64,000 nt of DNA from Serpula lacrymans var. lacrymans S7.9 (taxonomy: Eukaryota; Basidiomycota; Agaricomycetes; Boletales; Serpulaceae). How positions within the stretch are numbered: position 1 is the stretch's first letter; each line of letters opens with the position of its first letter. Shown in pieces: positions 10,361-22,656 of this stretch. The notes beneath the pieces are model-generated. The model did not search any database. It was not told the origin of the DNA and saw only the letters and a program-made list of their open reading frames with translations. The stretch spans positions 988,061 to 1,052,060 of the forward strand of contig NW_006763299.1 in NCBI RefSeq assembly GCF_000218685.1, in the 5' to 3' direction. Made by a program: the position numbers and the translations under genes.

Positions 10361-10702
10361 TAATAAATCTAAGTGAAACTCAGCCGCTGCCCAAGAGGCT
10401 ATAGAAATGACTTTATTATTTACCTAAGTGAAACTACAATAGATGTTAGTTTAAGGTGATCTCTAATAAATGTAATGTAACATACCTCAGCCGCTGCCCG
10501 GGAGGCTATAGAAACGACTGAGGTATTCCTATACTAAACCCCCTACTACTTATAGTCGGAGGTGCTACTCGCTACAGTATAATGACTCCTAGGAATACAA
10601 TTGTGCTCCTAGGAGAACAATGGTTACTCCATGGAGTGGTGGCTATGCTTCATGGAGAACAATGGCTGCTTTGGCAGAGACCAGGTTTATCTAGTTTTGT
10701 CA
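10361..10702 (-). repeat. Solo LTR of the TGACAAAA copia family, inverted
   Basis: The reverse complement matches the LTR at 5515-5856 over its full 342 bp, including the doubled CTCCTAGGAG region (one copy here mutated to CTCCTAGGAA) and the two TTTCTATAGCC blocks. It separates the first helix of the accessory gene from its GDGLNF segment. The 5-bp flanks (TCGCC and TGACA) do not match, so the duplication is lost or the LTR arose by recombination between different copies. Confidence 0.92.
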
Positions 10703-11075
10703 TGACATGCCTTCCTGGAATGAATGTAGACCTCCAGGTCATCAACATCTAATTTTCTCTCTGTTTTCCATTTGTTTTCCTGATCACTGTTGGGCACCCA
10801 CATACATATTAATTGAGATACTGCCTATGGAGAAGCGCCCCGCTGATTTACACGAATATGACATACTTATCGGACTTGGATGATACAAAGCCAACGTCCG
10901 CTTTTACTACATACATTGGGCTAACATCCTCACCTATTTTTTGGGCAAGGAGGCTCTAAAATAACATGTCCAGAGTTGGGCGTACAGCGCCGTTAAAAAT
11001 CGTCTATATATGATAGGTGAATATACATGGGTTCTACTTAATGCCCAAAACCCCTTCCCATGGTATCTTACACCC

Positions 11076-12884
11076 CTAATCTTGAATCTGCACCTTGATT
11101 GCACCCTGCGTAGGGTCCGCAGCGACATGGAAAGCCGCAACGGCATCTTCAAGCGTAAATCGGTGCGTTACAAGCGGCTTTAGGTTGATGAGGCCCCCAG
11201 CGACGAGTCTGATCGCCTTCGGGTACTATGTGCCATTAATGTGAGCGTGAGCGATAGGATATAGGATATGAAAGATAGAGACGATAAGGAAAGGGGTAAA
11301 TACCTGATTGGCATATCGGTACTGGAAGCTGACGTCGATCTCGTTGGCACTGAGGTGCATAAAAGGGAACTATATAAACGCCACGTGCAAAGGAAGATCA
11401 GAAGTCAGTAAAACGGCAATTCCCCCATGTCAATTGACCACTGCGTGCTTACCAATTGTTCATTCTTTCCAACACCAATGATAAATACTTTCCCTCCAAA
11501 CTGTGCCGACTGCATTCCCCATCGTCATTACAATCACCATAATCAGTAAGTGCTATCGGGGGCCGGGGAAAGCCACACGACAAAATGACTCACATGAACA
11601 GCAGTATGCACACTACTCTCCACCCCGGTGCATTCTATTGCCAGCTTCACGCTGCCCTCCGCCGCCTCCTTAATCAGTGCAGCTGAATCCTTGGGCGTAG
11701 CCCCGCGCGGAATGAGCACCGTGCGCACCCCAGGGACGAGCTTCTTGGCAAAGTCGAGCCGGCTCTGGAAGAGGTCGGTTATGACGATCGGCTCTGCGCC
11801 AGCTGCGCGGGCGGAGAGGAGGGAGACAAGGCCGATGGGACCTGCGCCACTAAGAGTTGAAGGGACGATTAGCATCATATTATAGCTTCATCGAGGTGGG
11901 AGAATAACGAACGTACCAGATCACAACAGAGTCGCCAAGGCGGAGGCCTGAGCGCTCTATACCTGCCAACGCTACGGCTAGAGGCTCACAAAGCGAGCCT
12001 TCTTCGAATGAAACGGAGTCGGGGAGCTTGTGCAGCCAATCTGCGGGATGGAGATGGAAGCGAGTGAGGGTCCCTATTGTTGAACGAGGGTTGTTCAGAG
12101 TTCAACATATTACATTGGGTTGGGTTCATAATTAAATTAAGGGGTGATGTGCACGTACCATGGTAGGGAGGCGTAGAGAAGAAAACAACGTCGGGGCCTC
12201 CAATGAAGGATCAGATTAGTCCATCTCCGTCGAATGAAATATAATCATGGGATTTAGAAAGAAGGTAGACATACATGCGTTGTACCTTCCGACGCGGCAG
12301 TAATCGCAAGACGGCTTCGAGCAGGGTACACCAGCTTCGATAGCCACCCGATCACCTGGGATCGCGTCATGATTTCAACATTATTTCAAAGCAAGGAAAC
12401 GGTAAGACTTTAACTGACCAACTTTCCACTGCGACACTCCAGGTCCGACTTCGATAACTTCACCAGCAGACTCATGTCCAGACCCGCACTAAGAGTCATC
12501 ACATCAGGCTTATCAGAATTTTTTCTTTGCTGGAAACTTCAACAACATGCACCTCATCCGTGACGATCATCGAGTCTCCTATCCTACCGTGCTGCCAAAA
12601 ATGAACATCGCTCCTAGCAAGCGACACCGCGTTTTAGAAAAGACGATACAAAAGGCCTTGTGTTATTACCCGCATATACCAGTCGCACGAACATGCACGA
12701 GAACTTGCCCAGGGCCTGGTTTCAAACGCGGTTTTTCGACGATATGGATCTCGTGCTGGGGGTTGTAGAATGCTGCGATGTTCGCCTCACTGGAGGGCTT
12801 TTCTCCCGGCTTTAGGATTTTGAACGCAGGGTCTTGGAGGATTTTGCGCGGGTCGTAGATCTCTGCATTTCCACCGTCAGGCAT
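11076..12884 (-). CDS. Zinc-dependent polyol dehydrogenase (sorbitol / L-arabinitol / xylitol type)
   Basis: Medium-chain dehydrogenases of this type oxidise sugar alcohols with NAD(P)+ in the cytosol, in the pentose and sorbitol pathways. The first exon starts [12 protein letters not shown] and reaches the catalytic zinc cysteine (ATGICG, joined to SDVHFW). Later exons give [15 protein letters not shown], the structural-zinc loop ([18 protein letters not shown]), STPPYHGTL and the nucleotide-binding segment ([20 protein letters not shown]). The last exon gives [18 protein letters not shown] and ends at 11076. At least seven short introns interrupt the gene. All zinc ligands appear present. 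Sequence alone does not settle which polyol is preferred; the STPPY loop occurs in both L-arabinitol and xylitol dehydrogenases. Confidence 0.9.
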
Positions 12885-13317
12885 TGCTGTAGAAGTGTAT
12901 TTTCTGGGATATCGATTGATTTAAAAGTTTGTGAGATTGGGAGATAACGGATTGACGGATAAAATGTAGACGATCCCTTCTTCAGCGAAAGAAATCACGG
13001 TGGAAGATTTGCGTGCCCCATTATATATGCTTTCCTAGGATCTAGGCTGTAGTTCTACAGTTCCACGGATCTATGCTCTGAGGTAGATAGAGTGCGGTAA
13101 GCGGAGGGTCACCAGACTGCACGGAGTTCACCGACCCGCTCAGACCCAGACGGCCGGTCCGAAGCACCAGTCTTAAATGATTTTATCAAAGTCTATTATG
13201 ACGCCTCTCAGCTCTGCATATCATTACAGTAATCAAACATATAAAATTCTGTCGTGTATATCATCACTTAGATGTAATCCATAAAAGCATATGCTGCTGC
13301 ATTATCCTATGCATTTC
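12885..13317. promoter_or_regulatory. Shared upstream/downstream region with a TATA box for the polyol dehydrogenase
   Basis: This 433-bp stretch is the promoter side of the dehydrogenase and the 3' side of the YVC1 gene. On the minus strand a TATA-like CATATATAATGG lies at about 13019-13030, some 135 bp before the start codon. GCGGAG at about 13098 fits the fungal carbon-repressor consensus SYGGRG, but a single site is weak evidence. No ORF of note. Confidence 0.4.
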
Positions 13318-16300
13318 TCACAGGCCCTCGCTCTCTCTGCTCATTTTCGTCAACTGGACCAGCAGTTCTTCGATGCGCTTCTGACTACGCTCGATCTTGT
13401 CCATTCGTCTAGTCCACTGTAGCGTCCCGCCATTATTATCGTTATCCTCTTCGAGCTGCTCAGCAGTCAGGGGTTCTTGCCGCTGGTTAGGGCTCTCTGA
13501 CAACGGCCCTTCCGAAAGTGATTCTTGCCGTGCCTCATTCTCCGTGGACGGGAATTTCCTAGGGCCCATAGTATGGAGATGTAAAAGGTCATTGGTAGGT
13601 CTTCTATGCATGGACTGCATCGAGGTCAACCTCCGCCTGCTCGCCGGACCGTAGCTGATGAGAGGAGGAGCATTCAACACATCCTCTTCGGGTATGTCCT
13701 CGTCTACCAACAAAGGCTGAAAAACTTGCGCAAGGGGACTGTAGCTTTGGGAGATATCTGGACGCCCAAGGACCGAGTTTACGCGTCGTCGTGGCACAGC
13801 GGATGTAGGTGAGCCAGGAAGTGGTCGGTTTGTAGTGTGAGGACTTGGCCGTGGTGGTGAGGGAGGAATTTGCAGCTTTGGCGGAGATGCCGCTAGATCA
13901 TTGGATGGAGGAAGAGGTGGTGGATGCGGTGGATGCGAAGAACCATTGGATGGATGAAGAGATGGTGGTGGCATATGCGAAGATGCGTTGGAAGAAGGTC
14001 GACGGACTGATTTCTTAGAGGAAGAACGGCGGTGTAAGAGATCAAGGCTTGGCAGCTCATCGTATTCCCGAGTATCCAGAGCACTGTCAAGTTCATCCTC
14101 TAACTCGAAAATCTACGGACAGATAGTCAATAATGGCTGGGAATTCCCCTCGTGTGGAACATATGCGGTGCTTACAACATCAATGTCAGCACCAGACCCT
14201 GCAAGCCCTTCAAATAATGCTGTACATTTATTGTTAGCAATAAAAGGACGTTATTTCACCTGTGAAGCAATACACTTACTGAGTTTCTTCAAATGTCGAG
14301 GAAGGGTATCAATAATCTTTTCAGCAGCAGCTGAAAGAGTGTCATAAAACCCTATAGAACTATTCTTCTTCGCCTGTCTTTCATACCACGCAATTACAAG
14401 CAGAACCGGGAAATTGGTTGCTCTATAGATGCATTTAATTACCACTCTTGGGAGGAACCACAATTAACTACCTTATCATGAAGACATTGACCTGCAGATA
14501 GTAAAGATGGTTGAATCCAACGGAAGTATTACCAAAGAGTGAATGGAAGCCATACCTTATGAAACCAACGTGGAGAAAGTATGTAACTTGAGGGTAATAA
14601 AACACACAAAGCGAGTAGATTTACGGGCGGTTGGTAAGAGAATAGCGAATCTGCTTTCACACTAGCCAGGTTTTTTAAGAGAGAATGTTAGGTATATCCT
14701 ACAAGATAAACGTACCCTTCGATGGTAGAAACTGCTCTTCGAAACATTGCCTAAGACCCAACAGATAAGTAACTGCAAATTAACACAATTTGCGAATAGT
14801 TCACCTCTGCTGCAGCATCCTCATTGATTTTAGCGAAGGTATTCGAGAGAATCTACTCACGAAATGGATCAAACGTATATTCGAGTGTTGTCGTTAGTAC
14901 GTACCGAAACCAGAACTATATCGAGTGATCGCTTGTTAAACGCAACATCAAACAAAAGAAAGCATTATTCGCCACGTACCCGTCAATAGCAGCGTGTTGC
15001 TAAGGCATGCATAGGTGACCATCAAAACTGGTCCAAATACAATATCGAATTCGGCTAGACCAAAGATCAGACTCTGAGTAGTGGTGCAGCAACCAACTCA
15101 CATGCGCGATCAAACCCGCTGGCGTCAAGACCAAACCAAAGGTCTAGCATCCACCACGCAATAGTACTGTTTGTATCTGATGTCAACAAGGACTAAAGCT
15201 GTAGACACCTTTGTATCTTACCTCACAGAGTGTCTGATACTAACGCGTCAGCAAAATAAATATCAAGTGACTGTTTTGTACGAACCTGGCTTGTTTCCTG
15301 CTCAAGCTGAGAAGAGAAAGATAGTCAAGACCATGTACGTCAGCATGGCGAAAATGAAAGGCACTGACGTCCATAATGCATACAGAAACCCGCCAAAACA
15401 GAACGCTGCTATCATCATTAAAACTACGAATTGCATCATCATTGCTCGCAGAGAAAGGACCATTAAGTTGTTCTTAAGGGTAACAAATGCCAGACTGCCA
15501 GCGCCAGGTAAGATAGCAACACAAGACAGGGATGACTAGAAATTATCCCTACCGCGGGAACATCAGGCAGGCAATGACGGCCAGGAAATCTATTCCTATG
15601 TTTTGTGCCCAGACACCTAAAGTGGAACGACATATGTCAACATCATTCCTCCCTATCCTAGTAAAATGAACTACGAACGGTGATTTAGTACACCGTAGAG
15701 TCGAAATGAGACATATATGCAATATGCCGTTACTATGAAAAAGTTATTTTAGCCGAAAACGAACAGTAAGATTGGTTGTAACGAACCAAATGCCAGGTCA
15801 AACCCATTCTATAACAACGGGTATAATATCGTCATTTCAGAGACAATTTGGGATAAGCAACAATAGAACACTCACCCACGTGCCCTTAAAATATACTACT
15901 TGGCGTCAACGTAAGTATAAAATGGAGGGGAGAATTACAGACCTTTGATACCATGTTCTTGCATGGCAGCAACCTTCTCCAGTGTAAAACCAAGTGCATA
16001 AACCATAAAAAGGATCTCTGGTATATTGAGCCTATGCCGTTCATTCATCTCGATCGCAACAACGAACAGTATGAATAAGATGAGAAAACTGGTTTAAAAG
16101 ATCTTGGTCAGAATGTATCCACGATGATGAGATAAGAACTCGTACTTTATGTATTCTAGAACCGAACGAATGGCAGGGACTTTTAGCCTATGCATATATG
16201 CTCAGGCATCGTTTAAAGGGGCATTGAAGCTTACAAACCTGTAGTGATCCAATAGCGGTGCTTTGTGTGGATCATAAAAATGGATAGGAGTGCGTTTATA

Positions 16301-17216
16301 AGTCTATCATATGACAGTGAGCAGGACGAACGAAGGCTGTATCAAGACCTTACATCTGAGAGGATAGAATGGCTGCTCTCTGCCTGGTAAACACATTTCC
16401 CTCTGGAACCAAACATTAGAATATACTTTCCAAGGATGTCAATAACATACATCCAAATACCGTCGATAACTTTTTGACACGGCGAGCTTTTGATGAATCG
16501 TTTTGCCTTGCTTATGATAGCCATTTCTATTGCATTCCCAACCCGCTCCTCCAAATCGTCGTCGCGTTCTTCTCTTGCCTGAGCGATGGTGTGAGCATCA
16601 GCTCCAGACCAGACTGGCCAGCTTGTGGTAAGTGCGAGAGCCAGGTCCAGCATGCTATTTCCATTGTCTCGTAAGATACGAATGGCAAGGATTTCACAAA
16701 GCATTGCGCGTGTAGAAGAAAGGGGCCCGGTTGTTAGATTTTGATCACGTATGAAGTGGACGCGATTGAGAAGAAAGCAAAACACGACCGACTTGTTACC
16801 GCCGCGTTGGATAGAGTTATACTTCTCTTCGAGGGGCCTTATAAGGGTATATGTCAAGTCGGGTGCCGTTAGCTGCGAGATGAGTCAGAATGCACGATGT
16901 AGTTTAGCTGTATTCGCGACGTACTGCGTCCAATGTGAGCGGGGTGTCTATGACTTCTGCTTGAGCTAGACTGTTGAGCACCACAGAACGACCACTTACC
17001 TATGTAGTGCTGATGTACACCCCGTGTTTATCAGACACATTCACGATACGAGCAAAAGAGAATGGCGCACCATGACGTCCTGTTACCGCGATTAAGTCAG
17101 AAACAAGACTAGGACCTGAAGAGAAAACTGACTGCTCTGATTGTATGTATTATCGGCCATACCTCGACATCTTCGTGTGGAAGCAAGGGTTGCCGTTCCC
17201 GCTGGGCTTCGGACAT
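13318..17216 (-). CDS. YVC1: YVC1-type TRP calcium channel of the vacuole
   Basis: Yvc1 releases Ca2+ from the fungal vacuole on stretch or osmotic shock. The gene runs on the minus strand from MSEAQRERQPLLPHEDVEV (17216; an in-frame ATG also lies at 17303) through many short exons. Diagnostic segments are DTPLTLDA joined to LTAPDLTYTLIRPLEE, the large cytosolic exon at about 16342-16857 (FCFLLNRVHFIRDQN, ERVGNAIEMAIISKAKRF), the pore region IAWWMLDLWFGLDASGFDRA (near 15110-15170) and ACLSNTLLLT (near 14995). Next come the post-pore segment with NFPVLLVIAWYERQAKK and a cytosolic tail with LEDELDSALDTREY. The tail is long, rich in proline and serine (SHPPHPPPLPP), and ends at 13318 after a coiled-coil-like stretch (MDKIERSQKRIEELLVQL). 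Several exon borders in 14.5-16.3 kb were not fixed. Confidence 0.88.
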
Positions 17217-17384
17217 GTTCTGGTTTTCTTTCTTGGTTGGACACCACTTAGGGGGGCGTCGACAGCCGAGTTCGAGCTCCGATGATACCACGCGTTGCCT
17301 CACCGCGCCGCCCGTCGCGTTCTCGCGCGCAGACGCCAGTGTCGCTTTCCTTAGACCATCACTGCAGCCTCATTTTTTATTCCG

Positions 17385-20192
17385 TTGGGCATGCAAAGCA
17401 CATCAAGAAATGCGGGCCAGGCTCCCCCTGTAAAGATATATAATGCCGTCTATTCATCCGTTCAGGTCATTATATGCCCTTCTTCATACTCCATTCACGT
17501 TCTGACACGGTCGCGTCACGCTTCAGGTATACGAATGTATGGTCCGAGGAATCGCTGTCATGCGCAGGCGCGGGGATTCTTATGTGAACGCCACTCAAAT
17601 ATTGAAGGTAGCTGGTGTAGACAAGGGGCGGCGCACAAAGATCCTGGAAAAAGAGATTCTGCCCGGTAAGCATGAAATCGTTCAGGGTGGCTATGGCAAG
17701 TACCAGGGCACATGGTGCGTTCGCGTTAACGAGGCTCTCTGATGATAAACCACGAATGCTTATATGCTAGGATACCTCTTGAGCGAGGGCGTGACATCGC
17801 TGTGCAGTATGGCGTCGCTCCTCTACTTGGGCCTTTATTCGACTTCACTCCTAGCTCAAATTCTTTAGGATCCTTGCCCGCAGGAAACACGACCGCCTCT
17901 CCGCGCCCTCTTTCCGCTTCCTCTTCTTTTTCAAGTCTTGGCACTTCTAGTAACTATGTACACTCCGGTTTGGCCCCTCCTCCCATCATGCCCGGCTCCG
18001 CTCTTCGACTTCTAAATCAAGGCCGCGCTCAAGGCCTATTCACACCATCTACGTCCAGCCTTGCGCCACAGCGATCAGCTGTATATTCATCTACTCTATC
18101 AGGAGGATATGCACAGTCTCCCCTGTCCGGTGTTTCCCCAACGCCTCCTCCGAGTCAACAATCTCTAAAAAGGGCTCGCTCTGACACTGAAGTGGACTTC
18201 TTATCTACACAGTCTACTCAGCCTCTCTCTGCTCATGGATCGTCACATTCATTGCTTGAAGCTGCTCCTGAGATACACACGTTTGATCGCTCGCGACATT
18301 CTTCAGTAGCTTCACGAACCAATGGCGATGATGGTCCTTCGCCGAACAAGCGTATACGTAAGGAGCCTACGCCACCTCAAAGCCAAGTCTCTCATGAAAT
18401 CCCTCATCGATCTTCTTCCCGTACCCCTTCTCAAGCCCCAGGCCAACCGGTGGCTCCGTCTAGACCAGGATCCCGTATGCGAGGAGCTTCCCCTCCAGCG
18501 TCAAATGGCATTTCTAGGCCTGCTAGCACTGTTTCAGGATCGGCAAATGGAAAGCCTGTGAATGGAACAGAACATGAAAGTGTTCGCTTTGCTTCAAAAC
18601 CTTCATTATTTCGCACTGGTGACCCTTCAGCTCCTCTTCGTGACGTGCGACGTGCAGCAATTGTAGCTTCAATATATCAGCGCGATGATCCTGGTGCTGT
18701 GTTGAACATGCTTCGTGAAGCCTCTTCGGATAATTCTTCGGGACATGCGGATATCGACATCGTACTTGACGACCAGGGACATACCGCCCTCCACCTAGCA
18801 GCTAGTATGGCTCGTCTGCAAACGATAGAATCATTAATTAACAGTGGCGCGGATGTTCAACGCGGAAATTATTCCGGGGAGACACCTCTCATTCGCGCTT
18901 GTATAGACACACACAACGCTGACCAGCAGTCCTTCCATGCTCTTGTCGCAGCACTTCATCCATCTATTCGTACCCTTGACACGTCTCGAAAATCTGTACT
19001 TCATCACATCATGAGTGTCGCGGGCATACAAGGACGTATTGTCTGCGCCCGTTACTACCTTGACCAAATATTCTATTGGATAGCTAATAATCAAGGCGGA
19101 GACTTTAGATCACTTGTAGATTTGCAGGACGAACATGGTGATACAGCATTGAATATCGCTGCAAGGGTCGGAAGCAGAAGTTTGGTAAGAACTCTGTTGG
19201 ATGTCGGTGCTAATCGCATACTACCCAACAAACTGGGTTTACGGCCTGGAGATTTTGGAGTTGAAGTTGAGGTAGGCTTTGTTTCCAGCTGCAAAATGAT
19301 ACAGATCTAATCATGCGATGTTTGTGTGTAGGAACTCAGTGGAGGTCCTCGTGCCGAGGATCTGTTATCTTCGTTGAGGACTGGACCCTCGCCCCCAGTG
19401 CAAAAAAGTCAGGATATTATATCTGGTTCGTGCGCAAAATATCGCTATTTTCGAAATACTCACTTTCATGCCCAGACATGACGGCGATGATACAAGGTCT
19501 CAGTGCAGACTTTTCTACTGAGATCAAAACAAAGCAAGATTCGCTCGACGTCACCCAAGCCCATCTTCGTGCAGCCACAAGGGAGTTGTCTGAGCAGCGC
19601 AAACAGATTCAGCTTTGGCAGAGTCGTTGTGGCGAGCTCGACCAAGTGCAACAGCGCATACGCAATTTGGAGAAGGCTTTATCTGATGAGGATAATTTTG
19701 ATTGGACTGGCCGGACTGATCTTTCTGGGAAGAATGCCCGCGAGTCGGCAGGCCCTGCATTCCAATGGAGAGGGCACAGCTCAACTATGACCGGTGTTGG
19801 AGGTTCTGTTGATGTTTCATTTAGCGTGGAAACAGAACCCCCTATACCAACCACGGATTCCGTCGCAAGTTTAGTACGACTACGACGCCTGAAGATATGG
19901 CATCTGCGGATGCAGGAACTGATGCAGGCAAGGCTCAAGTCGTTGCAAGGTGCAAGTGCAGAGAAAGAATATCAATGTAAGAAGATTGTCGCGCTGTGTA
20001 CAGGAGTTCCTATCGACAAAGTGGAGGATGTGAGTTGCGAGAGCCTCATTGTAGCACAGTGTAATTTATGCTCTCGTTTAGATGCTGGAAAATCTGGTCA
20101 TTGCAGTGGAGAGCGAGGCTCAAGTTGTAGATATTGGGAGAGTTTCTGGTTTTATGCAGAAGGTGCGCCAATCTCTCGTTCGATCTCGATGA
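17385..20192 (+). CDS. MBP1: APSES/ankyrin transcription factor, MBF subunit (Mbp1/Swi4-like)
   Basis: These nuclear factors switch on G1/S genes as part of MBF/SBF complexes. The start [11 protein letters not shown] leads into [11 protein letters not shown], and after an intron (about 17466-17527) into the APSES DNA-binding domain ([51 protein letters not shown]). A second intron joins TW to [21 protein letters not shown] Ser/Pro-rich linker of about 250 residues contains a basic KRIRKEP stretch. Ankyrin repeats follow ([40 protein letters not shown]), then a coiled-coil C-terminus ([20 protein letters not shown]). The last exons read [18 protein letters not shown] and end at 20192. All introns checked are GT-AG. 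Confidence 0.93.
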
Positions 20193-20371
20193 ATGATCGA
20201 CTCAGTAACGGGCTCTCCATCTTCCTTGCCTTCTAGGTCAGGGATGGTCTTATATAATCAACATCCTTCCGTTATTTTTCTTCTCCATTTGTCTATTTTC
20301 TCTCTCTCTTGTGTATGGCTATTGGTTATCACAATTGTATTATGCTCCACGTCAAATTTTATGTTACCAAG

Positions 20372-22336
20372 TTATACCGGAACATCCTCAGGCGCAAACA
20401 ACTGGAAATTACGGTTATACGTCCCTGATGCAAGGAGCTGGGCATCACTGGATAAGTCGACTGACATGACTTTTCCAGCGTCCGTCGCAAGGGTGCGAAG
20501 GAGTTGCCAATCATCCGCACTCCATAATTTGACGAAGCCATCATACCCAGAACTAGCAAAATATGACCCTGACCGATATTTCCACTCCTCCGATATATTC
20601 GTCTCTACGTCATGGCTCTCATCTGGATTCTCCTCCGTCCCATTCATGGTGATGTCAGTTGCTATTTGTTTTGTTGGTAGATCACCACCTCGGAAGAAAC
20701 GAATGTCGGAAACGTTAGAAAGATGAGCAGGGATGGTGTACAGGGCCTTTAGAGAGCGCATGTCCCATATCCGAATAGTATCGTCACCAGCGCCAGTGGC
20801 AATTTGGTATCTGTGAGAGGGTATGAACTACTGGCAACCACCAAAATGCTTGAGACACACCCGTTTGGTGAGAAAGCGATCGCAAATATTGCTTGAACAT
20901 GGCCATCGAGGACCATAGCCGTGCGACCTGTACGAAGATCCCAAACCCGACCAATAGCATCAAGGCCACTGTTGGATAGTTTAAGTCCAATGTGAATAGC
21001 TGTGCCAATTTCAGGTTTACGTACCCAGAAGCAACCAAGGCCCCGTCATCTTGAAATTCCACTGAGTAGACCTCTTTCGAGTGACCCTCCTGGAGTAGCA
21101 GTTCTTTTGAGGTTGCCACATCCCATAACCGCCAAGTTGTATCGAAACTTGCACTCGCAACATAGTCACCGGAAGGATGAAAGGCAACACGGCAGATTCT
21201 GTCTGCATGCCCTTTCATCACTGAAAGCGGTACATCACTGCAAGTAGAGGATGAGTACAACTTGAACCGAATTATTTAGCAAATCCTTACCTGTTCAAAG
21301 ACCACAGATTCACGTTCATATCCCCAGAACCACTGGCAAGATTGACTAGCCCCTCACCTTGGGACAAAGTCGCTTGAGGATGCCATGCAACACCTCCCAC
21401 TCGTTCACCATGCCCTTAATATCAAGGTCATAACATTTCTGTCGAAGCACAAGAAGGTATGAGCCCACCTCGCAGAGTTCGAATAGTCGTACAAGCTGGA
21501 ACACTCCATAATTTCACTGTTCCCGACCAGCTACCTGTAGCAAGGATCTTGCTATTCGGTGCAAAGCGAACTTGTGATATTGGCCGCTCGTCGCCTATCT
21601 GCGAGCCCAGATTACTGTATTTCTATTGCAATAAATAAGCTGATACACTACAGTCTGATAATGAAAATTGTTTTACCTTGACTTCAGCAAATATCTTTTT
21701 TCTCAAGTCGATGATTCGACCTAAAGACATTTTGCTGTCTATCCGCTGCTGGGCGACTCGCTTTTGAGCTCTGAAAAGTTGCGAGTTTGAACATAGTAAG
21801 CACCTTTCTTATATAACCGTCTATAGCTGAAGATTAACCTGGGGAGAGAGTACTCCGCTAAGCGTCTACGTGCCTCAAGAAGCTCTAACGAGCCTAATGA
21901 ATAGAACTCTTCCTGCTGGTGAGAATAGGTTAATATAGCAAACCATTGGTACAATTAGATGAATTTACCTCATCTTCGCTTTCTTCGGAGGATTCCTCCT
22001 CTACTTGCATTGCATCATCGCCACGAGCAGCATTTATTTGTGACAGGACATATATCAGACGGTCTCTACGATCTGCTTGCTGTCAAGATAGTGTGTTACT
22101 TCAGGCATGTAAGTAACGAAGGGTAAAACACTCACCCGTTCACCAAACAAGGTAATAGGTTCTCCGATTTCCCTAAGTCTTGCTTTTACGCGGTTATCAT
22201 CCGTCGGTACAGCCATATTCCTTGCTTTCTTCTTCCGTTCCAATTCGTCCAAGATGACTTTATTTTCCATCCGGGCTCTTTCAGAGCCTAGATAGTTACC
22301 ATCGTCCATGAGCGTGTCGTATGTTAGCTCGCTCAT
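20372..22336 (-). CDS. PRP4: U4/U6 snRNP splicing factor PRP4 (WD40 protein)
   Basis: Prp4 (human PRPF4) is a core protein of the U4/U6-U5 tri-snRNP in the nucleus. The N-terminus has the short splicing-factor motif ([20 protein letters not shown], then GE) before an acidic linker ([15 protein letters not shown]) and a basic helical region. The C-terminal half consists of WD40 repeats: [50 protein letters not shown] and [20 protein letters not shown] among others. It ends [16 protein letters not shown]. The ATG at 22336 opens with [12 protein letters not shown]. About eight introns are present. Its 3' end faces that of the MBP1-like gene, about 180 bp away. Confidence 0.93.
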
Positions 22337-22656
22337 TTTGAAGAGAAGCTGAAGTGATAAGATGCAGAGCTATTCAACGTCAATACGCAAAGTATGAGAT
22401 CGCTCCAAACCTACAAGCGCTGTATTCAAATGAGTTTGTTTGGCAGAAGCTTTAGAATCAAACAATCATATATGGTATATATATCTCACGATTATTCGCT
22501 TCAGATAATCCTTCAAACTCACTTATGTACAAACTTCCTCGCGAGTTCCCGACAATATATGATGAAATACTTTATGCCCAGCATAATATGGAGTTACAAT
22601 CACTCATGTCCCGCATAATAGAGTGCTAAATAGTTTCTCTCCTCGTATTGTTAGCA
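22337..22656. other. Intergenic, PRP4 upstream region
   Basis: This 320-bp AT-rich gap lies between the PRP4 start and the 3' end of the DUF6534 gene, both on the minus strand. It must hold the PRP4 promoter. I see no clear TATA box, repeat or RNA gene. Confidence 0.4.

Larger units (their letters stand above)
6523..10803 (+). mobile_element. PIF/Harbinger DNA transposon, split by three solo LTRs
   Basis: The left end is GGGCTCGTATGGGAAC at 6523 preceded by TTA, the target trinucleotide usual for this superfamily. Inside are the two genes expected of PIF/Harbinger: a DDE transposase on the plus strand (6967-8461) and a Myb/SANT-like accessory gene on the minus strand (8627-10803). Their stops are about 165 bp apart. 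I could not find the inverted right terminus (GGTTCCCATACGAGCCC or close) between 10,803 and 11,075, so the right end is lost or diverged; 10803 is the accessory start codon, not a proven border. Both genes carry disabling changes. Confidence 0.85.
8627..10803 (-). pseudogene. Harbinger Myb/SANT-like accessory protein, interrupted
   Basis: In PIF/Harbinger elements a second protein with a Myb/SANT-like DNA-binding domain helps the transposase bind and enter the nucleus. Here the minus strand encodes, from the ATG at 10801-10803, the first helix (NKWKTERKLDVDDLEVYIHS). It continues after an inserted LTR with GDGLNFKPQFWPKV, and after two short introns with GIPWDNALGLNI and FRKRGWVHFTAMHAA. A Pro/Ser/Thr-rich middle follows, and the conserved C-terminus (CRSAITFMLQND, TYLSLLESNE, then FHRAYMRAKLE) is split by a second solo LTR. 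A TAA at about 9250 lies in frame between the middle and C-terminal parts. It is clearly a pseudogene of recognisable type. Confidence 0.85.

Noticed and set aside
503..10702. The copia element and the inverted LTR at 10361 as one large composite element
   Set aside because: The inverted LTR splits a Harbinger gene at a defined site and lacks adjoining internal copia sequence, so it is an independent solo LTR.
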